Source: Planctomycetaceae bacterium
GTDB lineage: Bacteria; Planctomycetota; Planctomycetia; Planctomycetales; Planctomycetaceae
Assembly: GCA_020426515.1 (NCBI GenBank)
Contig: JAGQPW010000056.1
Coordinates: forward strand, 1-33,956
Length of the DNA stretch: 33,956 bases
Direction of reading: 5' to 3'
A program made the translations under genes and the position numbers. This document shows positions 8,379 through 17,465 of this stretch, piece after piece. The notes under the pieces are model-generated. The model was not told the DNA's origin and ran no database searches. It saw only the letters and a program-made list of their open reading frames with translations. Position 1 is the first letter of the stretch. Each line of letters opens with the position of its first letter.

Positions 8379-10252
8379 GACTGCTTCTCCCGAGAAATCG
8401 ATCGCAATGCCCGGTCAAGCGATCCTTCAGCGGGATCACGGGCGACGCCCTGCTGTGGCCTTGCCGTCTCCACCTGCACCACGTCATATGCCGGGGAGGA
8501 CACTGGTTGTGCGGCGGTTTGCAGTGCCGCACGCAATCGTCCCCGCAGCTGCCGTTCTGACTGGGCATTCGTCACCTGGCTGGGGCGTTCGCCGCCTCGC
8601 GGTTCCATTGCGAAGTGCGGTCCCGCCAGTGCAGGATGGGCATCATGCAGTGCCAGCCGACGGTGGCCGACAGCGCGTCCGTGGATTTCCACGTTCATGG
8701 CCACATTTGGCGACTCTTCAACAACGGGCATGCGTTGATCAATCACGTCATCCAGTCGTGACCGAGGAGCAGATGCGATGGGGGCTTCGGTTTCCGTCTT
8801 CGCAGGAAGCGGTGCACCGCAGGCGGAGTATTCCTTTTGAAAAGCGAGATTGTCGTAGTGAGACCACACGATGCAGACCCCCAGGCACAAAACCATCAGC
8901 ACGGCAACACCCAGTGCAATTGAAACCAGACCGCCGCGTGACCCCGCTTTTGAGGCAACCGTTTCGACGACGTCGGAATTGGCAGCCGGGGCAGCAATCT
9001 CATCCTTCGAGGGCATTGTGACGATCGGAGAGGGGCTGGATTGCGAACGCTCGCCTTCCGCCACCACCGCTGGTACTGCCTTGGCGTGAACTACGTCGGG
9101 CTGAATTGGCGGTGCTGGTGTGGGCTCGGGGCTGAGCGCCGCTGCACCAGACACAACCTGCGTACTGCTGGACGATGCCGGGATAACAGCCATTCGAGTA
9201 TGCAGCTCACTCGGCAGCCCCAACGCCTCTTCCGGAGCCGGAAGGCTGGGGAAACCGGTCACATCGGTCGCAGCAAAGCTCGACTCAGGAAGAATGACAA
9301 CTTTCGGTTCCGGAGCAGGCATCGGCGACGGTGCCCGAAGACCTTGAGGAGGCGCCAAGACGATAGCAGCATTGTCCGCTGGTCTAAAGTCGCGAACAAC
9401 CATTGGCGGGGCCCCAATTGGCTGCCGTTGTTCCAATGCCTGTGTTGGCATCGGGGCTTCGAACAGCGATGTGGGCAACTCCGCCGTCGGAGCAGCGGGC
9501 TTCACGGTTTCGGATTCTGCTGGATTGTTGGCTTCGACTGGTGGGTTCAGAGCCTCGTCCAGGGAAACGGCGGGCGGAAACTCCTGAGCAGACTGCAGTC
9601 CCACCGGATTCAATCTTGCCGGGTCAAACACCAGGATACTGCCACCAGCGAGATCGGGGCTGGAACTGCGTCCGGCGGGGTCAAAACGTTGAATGGACTC
9701 AGCAACCTCGCGAGGCTGCATCAACTGTTGAACCAGTGTCGGAACGTTGGCGACATTGGGGTGCAGTGGCAGCACCACAGGACGCTCCTGCAGTCCAACA
9801 CAAATAACGGGCACAACCTCAACCGCTTCACTTGTTGCCTGAGACGGAGATTGGAAGACCACCACCAACTCGCCAGGGCGAACGGTCTCGGTGGATTGCC
9901 CGTTGAAGTACAACTGGGCACGTGGTCGCACCTGGCTCGAGTAAATGCGAATCGTCACAGCCCCTTCAGTGGCAACTCCACCTGCGGCCTGAAGCAAGGT
10001 CGTCAGCGGAACCTGAGCCAACTCCGCAGAGAAGACGCCGGATCGCTTTACCGCCCCGGCAATCGTGAAATAGCGGGTGCCGTGTGACTTTGCGGAGAAC
10101 GGACTGTCCACCACGCGAAACTGAGCTCGCTGGACCGGTCGACTGTCGACCGGTTGAACATCCGGAACCTGGCCAGAAGCAAGACGCAGCTCTCCCCCCA
10201 GCAAGATCGCCAGAATCGACAGGCACGCCCCGAAGACCGAGGACCGTAGCAT
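8375..10252 (-). CDS. SLBB-domain bitopic membrane protein with proline-rich linker
   Basis: The 625 residues divide clearly. A signal peptide (about 1-27, hydrophobic CLSILAILLGG) is followed by a beta-grasp SLBB-like domain (about 60-135, with YFTIAGAVKRSGVF and LLQAAGGV) and a possible second one (about 146-190). A long proline/alanine-rich linker spans about 230-440. One membrane helix lies at about 441-463 (LVSIALGVAVLMVLCLGVC), and a polar tail of about 160 residues follows. The expected topology is domain outside, tail in the cytoplasm. SLBB domains occur in polysaccharide-export proteins such as Wza and bind soluble ligands or glycans. The ribosome site GGAGGAAG (10258-10265) precedes the ATG. 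The gene overlaps the actin-like ATPase by 4 nt, so the tail may meet that filament. It lacks the poly-export motif of Wza. Confidence 0.8.
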   Translation of the reverse strand: MLRSSVFGACLSILAILLGGELRLASGQVPDVQPVDSRPVQRAQFRVVDSPFSAKSHGTRYFTIAGAVKRSGVFSAELAQVPLTTLLQAAGGVATEGAVTIRIYSSQVRPRAQLYFNGQSTETVRPGELVVVFQSPSQATSEAVEVVPVICVGLQERPVVLPLHPNVANVPTLVQQLMQPREVAESIQRFDPAGRSSSPDLAGGSILVFDPARLNPVGLQSAQEFPPAVSLDEALNPPVEANNPAESETVKPAAPTAELPTSLFEAPMPTQALEQRQPIGAPPMVVRDFRPADNAAIVLAPPQGLRAPSPMPAPEPKVVILPESSFAATDVTGFPSLPAPEEALGLPSELHTRMAVIPASSSSTQVVSGAAALSPEPTPAPPIQPDVVHAKAVPAVVAEGERSQSSPSPIVTMPSKDEIAAPAANSDVVETVASKAGSRGGLVSIALGVAVLMVLCLGVCIVWSHYDNLAFQKEYSACGAPLPAKTETEAPIASAPRSRLDDVIDQRMPVVEESPNVAMNVEIHGRAVGHRRLALHDAHPALAGPHFAMEPRGGERPSQVTNAQSERQLRGRLRAALQTAAQPVSSPAYDVVQVETARPQQGVARDPAEGSLDRALRSISREKQS

Positions 10253-10257
10253 GTGAA

Positions 10258-10265
10258 CTTCCTCC
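10258..10265 (-). promoter_or_regulatory. strong ribosome binding site of the SLBB gene
   Basis: GGAGGAAG on the minus strand ends 5 nt before the ATG at 10252. It is one of the strongest Shine-Dalgarno sites in the window and confirms the start and the signal peptide. Confidence 0.7.
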
Positions 10266-10479
10266 TTGAAGGCGCACGCAACTGGCAGCTTTTGCCGCGC
10301 CGTGTCCAGTCAAGTCCTGGGCGCGAGCACGAACATTCAAATTCCTGCCAACATCGTCATCGGCAGAACAGACAGAATCAGTTCAGCCGTTTTGACAAGA
10401 CACCCCACCTTGGCGACATCTGTCGGCAAGTTTGGCTGCTTGACGAGGTTGACGCATCGTTTCACGTCAGCGGGGAGAC

Positions 10480-10509
10480 TTGACGGCCTCCCCCTCGACT
10501 CTCTTTACT
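10480..10509 (+). promoter_or_regulatory. possible sigma-70 promoter of the ABC operon
   Basis: TTGACG (10480-10485) and TTTACT (10504-10509) are separated by 18 nt, matching the consensus at 5 of 6 and 4 of 6 positions. If used, it would leave a leader of about 300 nt before the ABC ATPase gene, which is long. Weak candidate. Confidence 0.3.
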
Positions 10510-10818
10510 ATGCAGCTCTGGACTGACATCACATCGATGCAGTTCAGGCGGAAGGCAGTGGCCACAGCCGGTCACTGCGTTGGATGCGGCTATTGCCAGC
10601 CGGTGTTGACCAGCACCTCGGAGTGCACATCATCAACGAGGCTGAACTTCCTGGGTCGTTATGCCATCGCGGTCGACGTCCCGGAAGTCGGGAATACCCC
10701 GCAAACGCTGCTCCAGTGCGTCGTTTTTTGAGATAACGTCGCAGGCACTCCCGGCACTCACTGGAACGGGTTGTGCCAATCGGGTGTTGAATCAATGACC
10801 AGCAGAGGATGAACGTCT

Positions 10819-11544
10819 ATGAGTTCCACGCCGAACGTGATGATTGAAGCCAGGGGGCTCAGCAAGTTTTATGGCCCCTTTGTCGCCATCCGGGACGTCA
10901 CATTTTCCGTACCCCAAGGGCAAATCACGGCCTTCCTCGGTCCGAACGGAGCCGGGAAGTCGACCACCATGAAACTCCTCACCGGGTTTCTCTCTCCCAG
11001 CGAAGGCGAAGCGTTTATTGGCGGATATTCCGTCGCAGACAAACGAATCGAAGCCAGCCGCCTGATTGGCTATCTCCCGGAAAATGGCCCGCTGTATAAC
11101 GAAATGACCCCCAAGTCTCTGCTGGCCTACGCGGGCAAAGCCCGTGGGCTGAACAGCGGCCTCCTGCGTCAGCGAATGGACTACGTCGCCAGTTGCTGTT
11201 CGCTGGAAGATGTCTGGGGCAAGTCGATCAGCAAGCTTTCTCGCGGCTACCGCCAGCGTGTCGGCATGGCTCAGGCCCTGCTCCACGATCCACAGGTGCT
11301 GGTGCTCGATGAGCCGACCAGCGGCCTGGACCCGAATCAGACGTTCCAGGTCCGCGAACTGATCGCCGAACTGGGTAAGACGAAGACTGTTCTGCTTTCG
11401 ACTCACATTCTGTCGGAAGTCGAGGCCGTGTGTAATCGCGTGATTCTGATCAACCGCGGTCGCATAATCCTCGACGGGACCGTTGCTGACATGCAAGGCA
11501 GCGCAGGCGACCTGGAAACCAACTTCCGTAAACTCACCGGTTGA
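10819..11544 (+). CDS. ABC transporter ATP-binding protein, GldA-like
   Basis: The 241 residues are a complete ABC nucleotide-binding domain. The Walker A is GPNGAGKSTTM (about 42-52), the signature LSRGYRQRVG about 139-148, and the Walker B with catalytic Glu is VLVLDEPTSGLD (about 160-171). The switch histidine is in STHILSEVE (about 194-202). It should hydrolyse ATP to drive the membrane protein encoded 95 nt downstream. The pairing with a fused GldF/GldG protein and a DUF4340 protein matches the Gld-like ABC class; in Bacteroidetes GldA, GldF and GldG are needed for gliding. Planctomycetes carry similar operons whose cargo is unknown. The AGAGGA site lies 9 nt before the ATG. Family very firm. 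Confidence 0.95.
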   Translation: MSSTPNVMIEARGLSKFYGPFVAIRDVTFSVPQGQITAFLGPNGAGKSTTMKLLTGFLSPSEGEAFIGGYSVADKRIEASRLIGYLPENGPLYNEMTPKSLLAYAGKARGLNSGLLRQRMDYVASCCSLEDVWGKSISKLSRGYRQRVGMAQALLHDPQVLVLDEPTSGLDPNQTFQVRELIAELGKTKTVLLSTHILSEVEAVCNRVILINRGRIILDGTVADMQGSAGDLETNFRKLTG

Positions 11545-11639
11545 CCGATCCGCATCTGTTACGCTGATCGTCATGGTTCTGCCCGCCGGCAGAGCCAACT
11601 GATACACCAACTCATTCCGAAAATACTGCATCGACCACC

Positions 11640-14375
11640 ATGCGACTCCACGTGATCTCCGCGGTTTTCGGCCGAAATGTCTCGAGTTACTTCTCCGGGG
11701 TTCTCGGCTACCTGTTCATCATCGTTTTTGTTGTCGCGGGAGCGTTTCTCGCCTTCAATGAACAGTTCTTCACCGACAATATGTGCAATCTGGACCAGCT
11801 GAGCAGCCACTTCCCGCTGCTGCTGCTGTTCATTGTCCCAGCCATCACGATGACGACATGGGCCGACGAACGAAAACTCGGCACCGACGAACTCCTGTTC
11901 ACGCTTCCGGCCAGCGACTTTGAAATCCTGCTCGGCAAATACCTCGCTGTGCTGATGGTGTACACCGTCGCCCTAGGATTCTCGCTCAGTCACGCCGTTG
12001 TGCTGCAATGGCTCGGCTCTCCAGATCCCTGGTTGCTGGCCTCAACCTACCTGGGGTACTGGATGTCCGGGGCCGCCCTGCTGGCGGCGGGGATGTTCGC
12101 CTCGGTTCTCACCAGCAGTGCCACCGTGGCCTTCGTGCTCGGCGCCGTCATCTGTGCTGTGCCAATGTTCATCGAAGAAGTCCCCGGCCTGTTCCGGGGG
12201 CTCATTCCCGGGGTCATCGTTCGCAACGTTGCCGGACTGGACGACGCCCTCAACAATCTGGCCCAGCGGGGTGACCAATTCAGCATTGGAGGACGCCTCG
12301 GCGAGTTTACTCGTGGGGAGATTTCACTCGGCGGCATCTTCTACTTCGTCGGCCTGACAACATTCTTCCTGTATCTGAATGCCGTCATGATTGCCCGGCG
12401 TCACTGGGCCGGTGGCAAGAACGCTGCATCCATGAGCGGTCAGTTCGTCATTCGCACGCTCTGTCTGGGCGTTTCCATTTTGTGCGGTGCCTACGTGTTC
12501 AGCACGGTGGGAGGCAGCATGGACAGCACTGCCGAAGGACTGCACACCCTCTCCAGGACAACCACAGACATCCTCAAGGAAATTCCCGACGACAAGCCGG
12601 TCACGATTCAGGCTTTTCTGTCCAAGGACGTCCCGGCCGACTACGTGCGCATTCGCAAGGAACTGATTGACCGGCTGTACGCCTTCGATCGCCTCGGCGG
12701 AAAGAACGTCCAGGTGCGCATTGTCGATGTCGAACCCTTCAGCCCCGAGGCCGAAGAGGCCGATGGGCTGGGCATCAATCCACAGCAGGTGCAGACCGAA
12801 GACAATGGTCGCATCTCCGTTGAGGATGTGTACTCCGGCGTCGTCATTTCCAGCGGTTTCGACTCCGTCACCATTCCCGGATTCTCGCCCGGAACTCCAA
12901 TTGAATACGAACTGACCCGATCACTGGGCACCGTGTCCACCGAGGATCGACGCAAGATCGGCATCCTGAATACGGACGTCCATCCCGTTGGCGGCTTCGA
13001 CATGCAGTCATTCCAGAATCGCCCGGAATGGGAGCTCGTGCAGGAACTGCGAAAGCAATACGAGGTCACCGAGGTCGCACCGGATTCTGCCTATCCGGAA
13101 GATCTCGATGTGCTGATCGCCATCCTCCCGTCGTCCTTGACGCCGCCACAGATGGAAAATCTGCTTGACTATGTTGGCGCTGGCCACCCGGTCCTGATCT
13201 TTGACGACCCGGCCCCCTACTTTGGCGGACCGCAGCTCGCTCCACTCAGCCCCAAGCCCAGTCCGCAAGGGGGCATGATGGGCATGCGTCAGCAAAGTGA
13301 GCCAAAGGCCGATGGCGGCCGCGCCACCTCGCTGACCGAACTGCTGGGTATTCGCTGGAACGTGGAACAAAGTCTGTTCGATCTCTCGAACCCGCACCCA
13401 CGCTTCCAGGACTTCTGGCCCGCTGAGTTCGTGTTCCTCACGCAGCGGGATGTTTCCTCCAATGACAATGAATCCTGCCTGAATCAGGACAACGTCATTA
13501 CATCGGGCCTGCAGGAGTTGATCGCTTTCTATCCAGGCGAAATCAAGTCGCTGGGAGAAGTCGACTTCACCCCGCTGTTGACATCGCGTCAACGCAGCAC
13601 CGGCATCAACATGTGGGAAGACATCACCCAGGAGATGCCCTTCTTCGGCCGACAGTATCGCCAGAATCCGCGGCGCAAGGCCGACGACAAGACACACGTC
13701 ATTGCTGCCCTGATCGAAGGCAAGGGACAACCGGCCAAGGGGGACGAGCCTGCAAAACCGGGGGTCAAAGCGATTTTCGTCGCCGACATGGACATGGTTC
13801 ACGACCTGATGTTCCGCCTGTGGCGCGAACAGTTCATGGATCTCAAGCTCGACAACGTGCTGTTTGTGCTCAACTGCGTTGACTACCTCGCCGGAGATGA
13901 ACGTTACATCGAACTTCGCAAGCGTCGTGCGATGCACCGGTCGCTGACCCGCATCGAAAAGCAGACCAGCCAGTATGATCGCCGCCGTAGCGACGAAATG
14001 CGCAAGGCCGAAGAAGAGGCAGACAAGTCGCTGGAGGAAGCCAAGGCACGCCTGGAAACGAAAATCGCAGACTTGCGTAAGGAACTCGAACAGGGCAATG
14101 TGGACGCGGGCACCATGCAGATGCGTATCCAGAATGCGACCGAAGCCGAGAACCGCAAACTCGCGCAGCAGGAACAGGAACTCGAACGCGAGAAGAACGA
14201 ACAGATTCGCAAGGTGCGGATGGAAACAGAACAGCAGGTCCGGGCCATTGAGAACAATGCCTGGAAAATTGCCGTTGGCCTCTCCCCGCTCCCCGCGATT
14301 ATTCTGGGCATTGCCGTGTTGCTGTGGAAACTGATCAACGAACGTCAGGGCATCGCCTCCGACCGCCAGCGCTAA
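11640..14375 (+). CDS. fused GldF-GldG ABC transporter membrane and auxiliary protein
   Basis: At 911 residues this joins two units that are often separate. Residues 1-260 are an ABC-2 permease with about six helices and the conserved DERKLGTDELLFTLPAS (about 76-92). A further helix at about 272-290 leads to a GldG-like periplasmic domain (about 300-760; PDDKPVTIQAFLSKDVP near 316) of the ABC auxiliary type. After that comes a highly charged predicted coiled coil (about 770-870, rich in E, K, R and Q) and a final membrane helix near 877-897. It lies between the ATPase and the DUF4340 gene in one operon. The export or gliding cargo is not known. The ATG has no clear ribosome site, but the homology starts at once. 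The roughly 100-residue coiled coil before the last helix is a notable elaboration. Confidence 0.92.
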   Translation: MRLHVISAVFGRNVSSYFSGVLGYLFIIVFVVAGAFLAFNEQFFTDNMCNLDQLSSHFPLLLLFIVPAITMTTWADERKLGTDELLFTLPASDFEILLGKYLAVLMVYTVALGFSLSHAVVLQWLGSPDPWLLASTYLGYWMSGAALLAAGMFASVLTSSATVAFVLGAVICAVPMFIEEVPGLFRGLIPGVIVRNVAGLDDALNNLAQRGDQFSIGGRLGEFTRGEISLGGIFYFVGLTTFFLYLNAVMIARRHWAGGKNAASMSGQFVIRTLCLGVSILCGAYVFSTVGGSMDSTAEGLHTLSRTTTDILKEIPDDKPVTIQAFLSKDVPADYVRIRKELIDRLYAFDRLGGKNVQVRIVDVEPFSPEAEEADGLGINPQQVQTEDNGRISVEDVYSGVVISSGFDSVTIPGFSPGTPIEYELTRSLGTVSTEDRRKIGILNTDVHPVGGFDMQSFQNRPEWELVQELRKQYEVTEVAPDSAYPEDLDVLIAILPSSLTPPQMENLLDYVGAGHPVLIFDDPAPYFGGPQLAPLSPKPSPQGGMMGMRQQSEPKADGGRATSLTELLGIRWNVEQSLFDLSNPHPRFQDFWPAEFVFLTQRDVSSNDNESCLNQDNVITSGLQELIAFYPGEIKSLGEVDFTPLLTSRQRSTGINMWEDITQEMPFFGRQYRQNPRRKADDKTHVIAALIEGKGQPAKGDEPAKPGVKAIFVADMDMVHDLMFRLWREQFMDLKLDNVLFVLNCVDYLAGDERYIELRKRRAMHRSLTRIEKQTSQYDRRRSDEMRKAEEEADKSLEEAKARLETKIADLRKELEQGNVDAGTMQMRIQNATEAENRKLAQQEQELEREKNEQIRKVRMETEQQVRAIENNAWKIAVGLSPLPAIILGIAVLLWKLINERQGIASDRQR

Positions 14376-14384
14376 GCGGCGGTC
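14361..14384 (+). other. hairpin at the stop codon of the GldFG gene
   Basis: GACCGCC and GGCGGTC form a perfect 7-bp stem enclosing AGCGCTAAGC, which contains the TAA stop. It sits in the 106-nt gap before the DUF4340 gene. It could be an intercistronic processing or partial-termination hairpin that lowers expression of the last gene. There is no T tract. Confidence 0.3.
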
Positions 14385-14481
14385 CGCAACGATTCCACTG
14401 TCCATCTTGAACCAAGACGAATGTCAAACTGATGGGCTCCTCCCCTGAGGAACCCGAAAACACTTTGGACTGACAACAGCC

Positions 14482-16320
14482 ATGAATTCTTCCATTCGTA
14501 CCGTTCTGTTTGCTGGTCTGGCCGTCGTCTCACTGGGCATTGCCTGGGCGACTCATTCAATGAACAAGCCGCTGGACCTGGCGGAGTTCTCCGACGTCGG
14601 CATCGAGTTCTATCCCGAGTTCAAAGACCCGGAACAGGCCACGGGACTGCAGGTCGCTTCCTACAACAGCAAGACCGGCAAGACCGATGTCTTCAAGGTC
14701 GAGTCACGTGATGGCCTGTGGCGGATTCCGACGCACCATGACTATCCTGCCGATGGGAAGGAGCGTCTTGCGAAGACCGCAGCATCAATGATTGGCGTCG
14801 TTCGCAAAGCACTCGTGGAACGCTCCAAAGGAGCCCACAAACGCTATGACGTTCTCGACCCGCTTGATACCGCTGTCACCGGAACAGAAGGGCGCGGCGA
14901 CAGGATCACCCTGTACAAGGGCGACCAGAAGATCGTGGACCTGATCGTCGGCAAACCCCTCGAAGGGGAATCCGGGGTGTACTACGTCCGGCAACCCGAC
15001 CGCGATCCCGTTTACACGGCTGATCTGGGCCAACTGGAACTCTCCACCAGATTCGCCGACTGGATTCAGGACGACCTGCTGGAAGTGGCCCAGGGGGACA
15101 TCAACGAGTTGTTCATCGACAACTACCACCTGGACGAAGCGGCTGGCCGTCTCGTTCCTGAAGAGCAGATCGACCTCACCCGTGGAGACAATAAAGAATG
15201 GCAACTTGCCGGGCTCGATCCCGCCAAGGAGAAGCTGAAGACCAGCGAAATCACATCGACTCTTTCAGCCCTGAGTTCCCTGAAGATTGTTGGCGTTCGC
15301 AAGAAGCCTGCCGACCTGATTGCGGTGCTCAATGGCGAAGGCGAAGGGGTCGTCACCTCGTCGCTCATCGACATGCAGGAGAAGGGCTTCTTCGTCGCCC
15401 GAGGCAGCATCCTGGCCAACGAAGGGAACCTGGAAGTCGGCACCAGCAAGGGGGTCCGATACGGACTGCGGTTTGGCGAAGAATTCTCCGGCAGCGATGT
15501 CGACATCGAAGTTGGCCAGTCCCCCAAGCAAGAAACAACAGCTGACGAATCCAAGGATGCCTCTGACGCAAAATCGGGCGATGAGAAGGACGACGAACTC
15601 GCCAATAGTCGCTACGTGATGATCACTGTCACCTTTGACCCGGAATTGCTGGGGCCGGCTCCAATGGCTCCTGTTAAGCCGGAACCGCCCAAGGAAGAAA
15701 AACCGGCCGACGATCAGGCCGACGCCGCTGCCGATGATGACAAGCCCGCCGCAGCAGATGCCGCTTCGGACAAGTCTGCCGATGCACCAGCAGCAGCCAA
15801 ACCCGAGCCGTCGGCTCAGGAAAAGTACGAGGACGCCCTGAAGGAGTACGAACTCGCCCAGGAAGTCTACGAAATTCAGAAGAAACAATTTGAAGCCGAT
15901 GTTGAGTCTGGCAAGAAGCGGGTTGAAGGACTCAACCGCCGTTTCGCCGACTGGTATTACGTCATCAGCGAAGCGGACTTTGAACGCCTGCGTCTCAAAC
16001 GGGCCGCACTCGTCGAAGCGGTAGAGCCTCCCATGACGCCGGAGACGACCACGGAAACACCGGCCAAGCCAGAAACGCCTCCGGCTGGGGAAACCAAGCC
16101 AGCAGAGAAACCAGCCGAAGAGAAGAAGCCTGAGGCTCCCAAGGCAGCAGAGCAGAAGCCCGGTGAGGAGAAGGCGGCCCCTGAGAAGGCGGCCTCCGAA
16201 GACAAGCCCGCAGCCGAGCCAGCCAAGGAGGACAAGCCTGCGGCTGAGGAAACCAAACCGGCAGCGGAAACGCCCGCCGAGAAGCCTCCAGAGACGAAGG
16301 CGGAAGAGAAAGCCGAGTAG
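14482..16320 (+). CDS. DUF4340 domain protein with acidic/proline/lysine-rich tail
   Basis: The 612 residues begin with a membrane anchor or signal (about 7-25) and continue with the DUF4340 fold. Conserved features include the DGLWRIPTHHDYPADGKE stretch (about 76-93), VERSKGAHKRYDVLDP (about 112-127), and a KIVDLIVGKP strand with the following VYYVRQPDRDPVY. Such proteins regularly follow gldA/gldFG-like genes, as here, and are thought to act with the transporter on the periplasmic side. Two low-complexity regions rich in A, D, E, K and P occur, at about 390-430 and from about 512 to the end, with a short helical, probably coiled-coil stretch between. The tail of about 100 residues built of P-A-E-K units is probably extended. 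The function of the domain is not known. It is the last gene of the operon, before a terminator hairpin. Confidence 0.9.
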   Translation: MNSSIRTVLFAGLAVVSLGIAWATHSMNKPLDLAEFSDVGIEFYPEFKDPEQATGLQVASYNSKTGKTDVFKVESRDGLWRIPTHHDYPADGKERLAKTAASMIGVVRKALVERSKGAHKRYDVLDPLDTAVTGTEGRGDRITLYKGDQKIVDLIVGKPLEGESGVYYVRQPDRDPVYTADLGQLELSTRFADWIQDDLLEVAQGDINELFIDNYHLDEAAGRLVPEEQIDLTRGDNKEWQLAGLDPAKEKLKTSEITSTLSALSSLKIVGVRKKPADLIAVLNGEGEGVVTSSLIDMQEKGFFVARGSILANEGNLEVGTSKGVRYGLRFGEEFSGSDVDIEVGQSPKQETTADESKDASDAKSGDEKDDELANSRYVMITVTFDPELLGPAPMAPVKPEPPKEEKPADDQADAAADDDKPAAADAASDKSADAPAAAKPEPSAQEKYEDALKEYELAQEVYEIQKKQFEADVESGKKRVEGLNRRFADWYYVISEADFERLRLKRAALVEAVEPPMTPETTTETPAKPETPPAGETKPAEKPAEEKKPEAPKAAEQKPGEEKAAPEKAASEDKPAAEPAKEDKPAAEETKPAAETPAEKPPETKAEEKAE

Positions 16321-16358
16321 ATTCCGTCACCCAGCGTTACGGACAACAGCCGATTCCA

Positions 16359-16391
16359 AACCGATTCCGGACACTATGTTCGGGATCGGTT
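16359..16391 (+). terminator. terminator hairpin of the Gld-like operon
   Basis: A 15-bp stem (16359-16373 with 16377-16391, two G-T wobbles) closes on a 3-nt CTA loop and is followed by GGCTTATTTG. It lies 38 nt after the DUF4340 stop and 3 nt before the end of the convergent hydrolase gene. It may therefore also serve the minus strand, although no T tract is present on that side. Confidence 0.65.
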
Positions 16392-16394
16392 GGC

Positions 16395-17393
16395 TTATTT
16401 GTGCTGCCAGCGATCTTCAGGTTCCTTGACCGAGTCCGGTCCCGATCCGTTCAGCCACGCTTTCGCCCGCTCATCGCCACGCAGGTAGGCATCCCAGAAA
16501 GCAGTACTGGTCGCCAGAATCACCCGGTGATGATTGGGATTGCGACTTGCATTGCGGCGTGGCAACGTGCGGTCGCTGAATGCTTCATGTGCCCCCTCAT
16601 GCAGCACCAGTTCGTACTTATCCCCCGGAGGCAGCGCGGGATAAACAGCCAGTCGGGACTCCACATCGGTGTTACCGATCGGGCTGACATCCTTTGTGCC
16701 TGTCATCAGCAGCCACGGGATTTTGACATCTCCGAAGGCCCGTTCAGGATTCTTTCCCCCCGAGGGACTCATTGGTAAGGCCGCTTTGATGCGGGTGTCG
16801 GTATAGGCTGTCCCCTTCAGAGGGACCTGTTGACCACTCACCCCCTGTGTCGTCAGCGCACCAAACGAATGTCCCGACATCCCGAGACGTTCCAGGTCCA
16901 GCCGTCTCGCGAGTGGCGAATCACTCGCCTTGTTCCAGCGTTCGAGTTGATCAATCACAGCCGGAATATCTTCCAGTCGCAGCAATGTGTTCTGAACATT
17001 GGCCGCCTGCTTGAGAGCCGTCAGCCGTTGCAGCACGGGGCCATTCTTCCAGACCTCTTCGTCACTTCCGTGATGCTGCAGATAGACCACCACGTATCCG
17101 CGGGCCGACCAATGCTCGCCAAGATACGGATTGTTCTTCCGCGATCCGCCCAGGCCATGGCTGAACAGAACCACCGGAGCTGGTTCCGTGGTTTCCGGCA
17201 GATAGACCCGCAGTGGGATGTCCCGTTGCCGCTGGGCATCCGTAACGGTCAGGTCGAGAATCTCCGGCTTGTGCTGTCCGGAAACTGCCAGCGGGTCATA
17301 CGCGCGATCCGCTCCCTGCCCCCGCACTTCAAAACAGATCGGCCCCACAACGGCCAGCAGAATCAGCCAGTGACTCGATCGGGCGATCTTCAT
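16395..17393 (-). CDS. secreted alpha/beta hydrolase (PAF-acetylhydrolase/dienelactone-hydrolase-like)
   Basis: About 332 residues with an N-terminal signal (MKIARSSHWLILLAVVGPIC), then an alpha/beta-hydrolase fold. The oxyanion segment is FSHGLGGS (about 77-84), the nucleophile elbow GHSFG has Ser176, the acid is probably the Asp in TGTKDVSP, and the His is in HEGAHEAFSD near the C-terminus. This arrangement is closest to the family of plasma platelet-activating-factor acetylhydrolases and related predicted dienelactone hydrolases. The substrate is probably an ester but is unknown. The start ATG 17393 is preferred because GGAG precedes it by 6 nt and it begins the signal peptide; an ATG eight codons upstream (17417) lacks a ribosome site. 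A GNAT gene lies upstream on the same strand. Confidence 0.88.
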   Translation of the reverse strand: MKIARSSHWLILLAVVGPICFEVRGQGADRAYDPLAVSGQHKPEILDLTVTDAQRQRDIPLRVYLPETTEPAPVVLFSHGLGGSRKNNPYLGEHWSARGYVVVYLQHHGSDEEVWKNGPVLQRLTALKQAANVQNTLLRLEDIPAVIDQLERWNKASDSPLARRLDLERLGMSGHSFGALTTQGVSGQQVPLKGTAYTDTRIKAALPMSPSGGKNPERAFGDVKIPWLLMTGTKDVSPIGNTDVESRLAVYPALPPGDKYELVLHEGAHEAFSDRTLPRRNASRNPNHHRVILATSTAFWDAYLRGDERAKAWLNGSGPDSVKEPEDRWQHK

Positions 17394-17465
17394 TCGCGTC
17401 TCCGGTGCTCGTCGCATTCGAAGGGAACCGGCACTCCAATTCCCTCGTCTCCAACAGACTACCAG

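Larger units (their letters stand above)
10253..10818. other. divergent intergenic region, 566 nt
   Basis: This is the longest gap in the window, between the minus-strand SLBB gene and the plus-strand ABC operon. It holds the SLBB ribosome site at one end, the ABC ATPase ribosome site (AGAGGA, 10804-10809) at the other, and one weak plus-strand promoter candidate. An 83-codon frame beginning at 10480 contains a CVGCGYC string, but it resembles nothing I know. No RNA gene or repeat was seen. Confidence 0.5.

Noticed and set aside
9041..10087. 348-codon plus-strand frame opposite the SLBB gene
   Set aside because: It is antisense to a firm gene, very rich in R, H, W and C, and so not a credible protein.
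10480..10731. 83-codon plus-strand frame in the 566-nt gap with a CVGCGYC string
   Set aside because: It starts with TTG, the composition is atypical, and no family match comes to mind. The cysteine pattern alone is not evidence.
13008..14405. 465-codon minus-strand frame opposite the GldFG gene
   Set aside because: It is antisense to a well-supported gene, has no ribosome site and resembles no protein. It arises from the third-position GC bias of the real gene.
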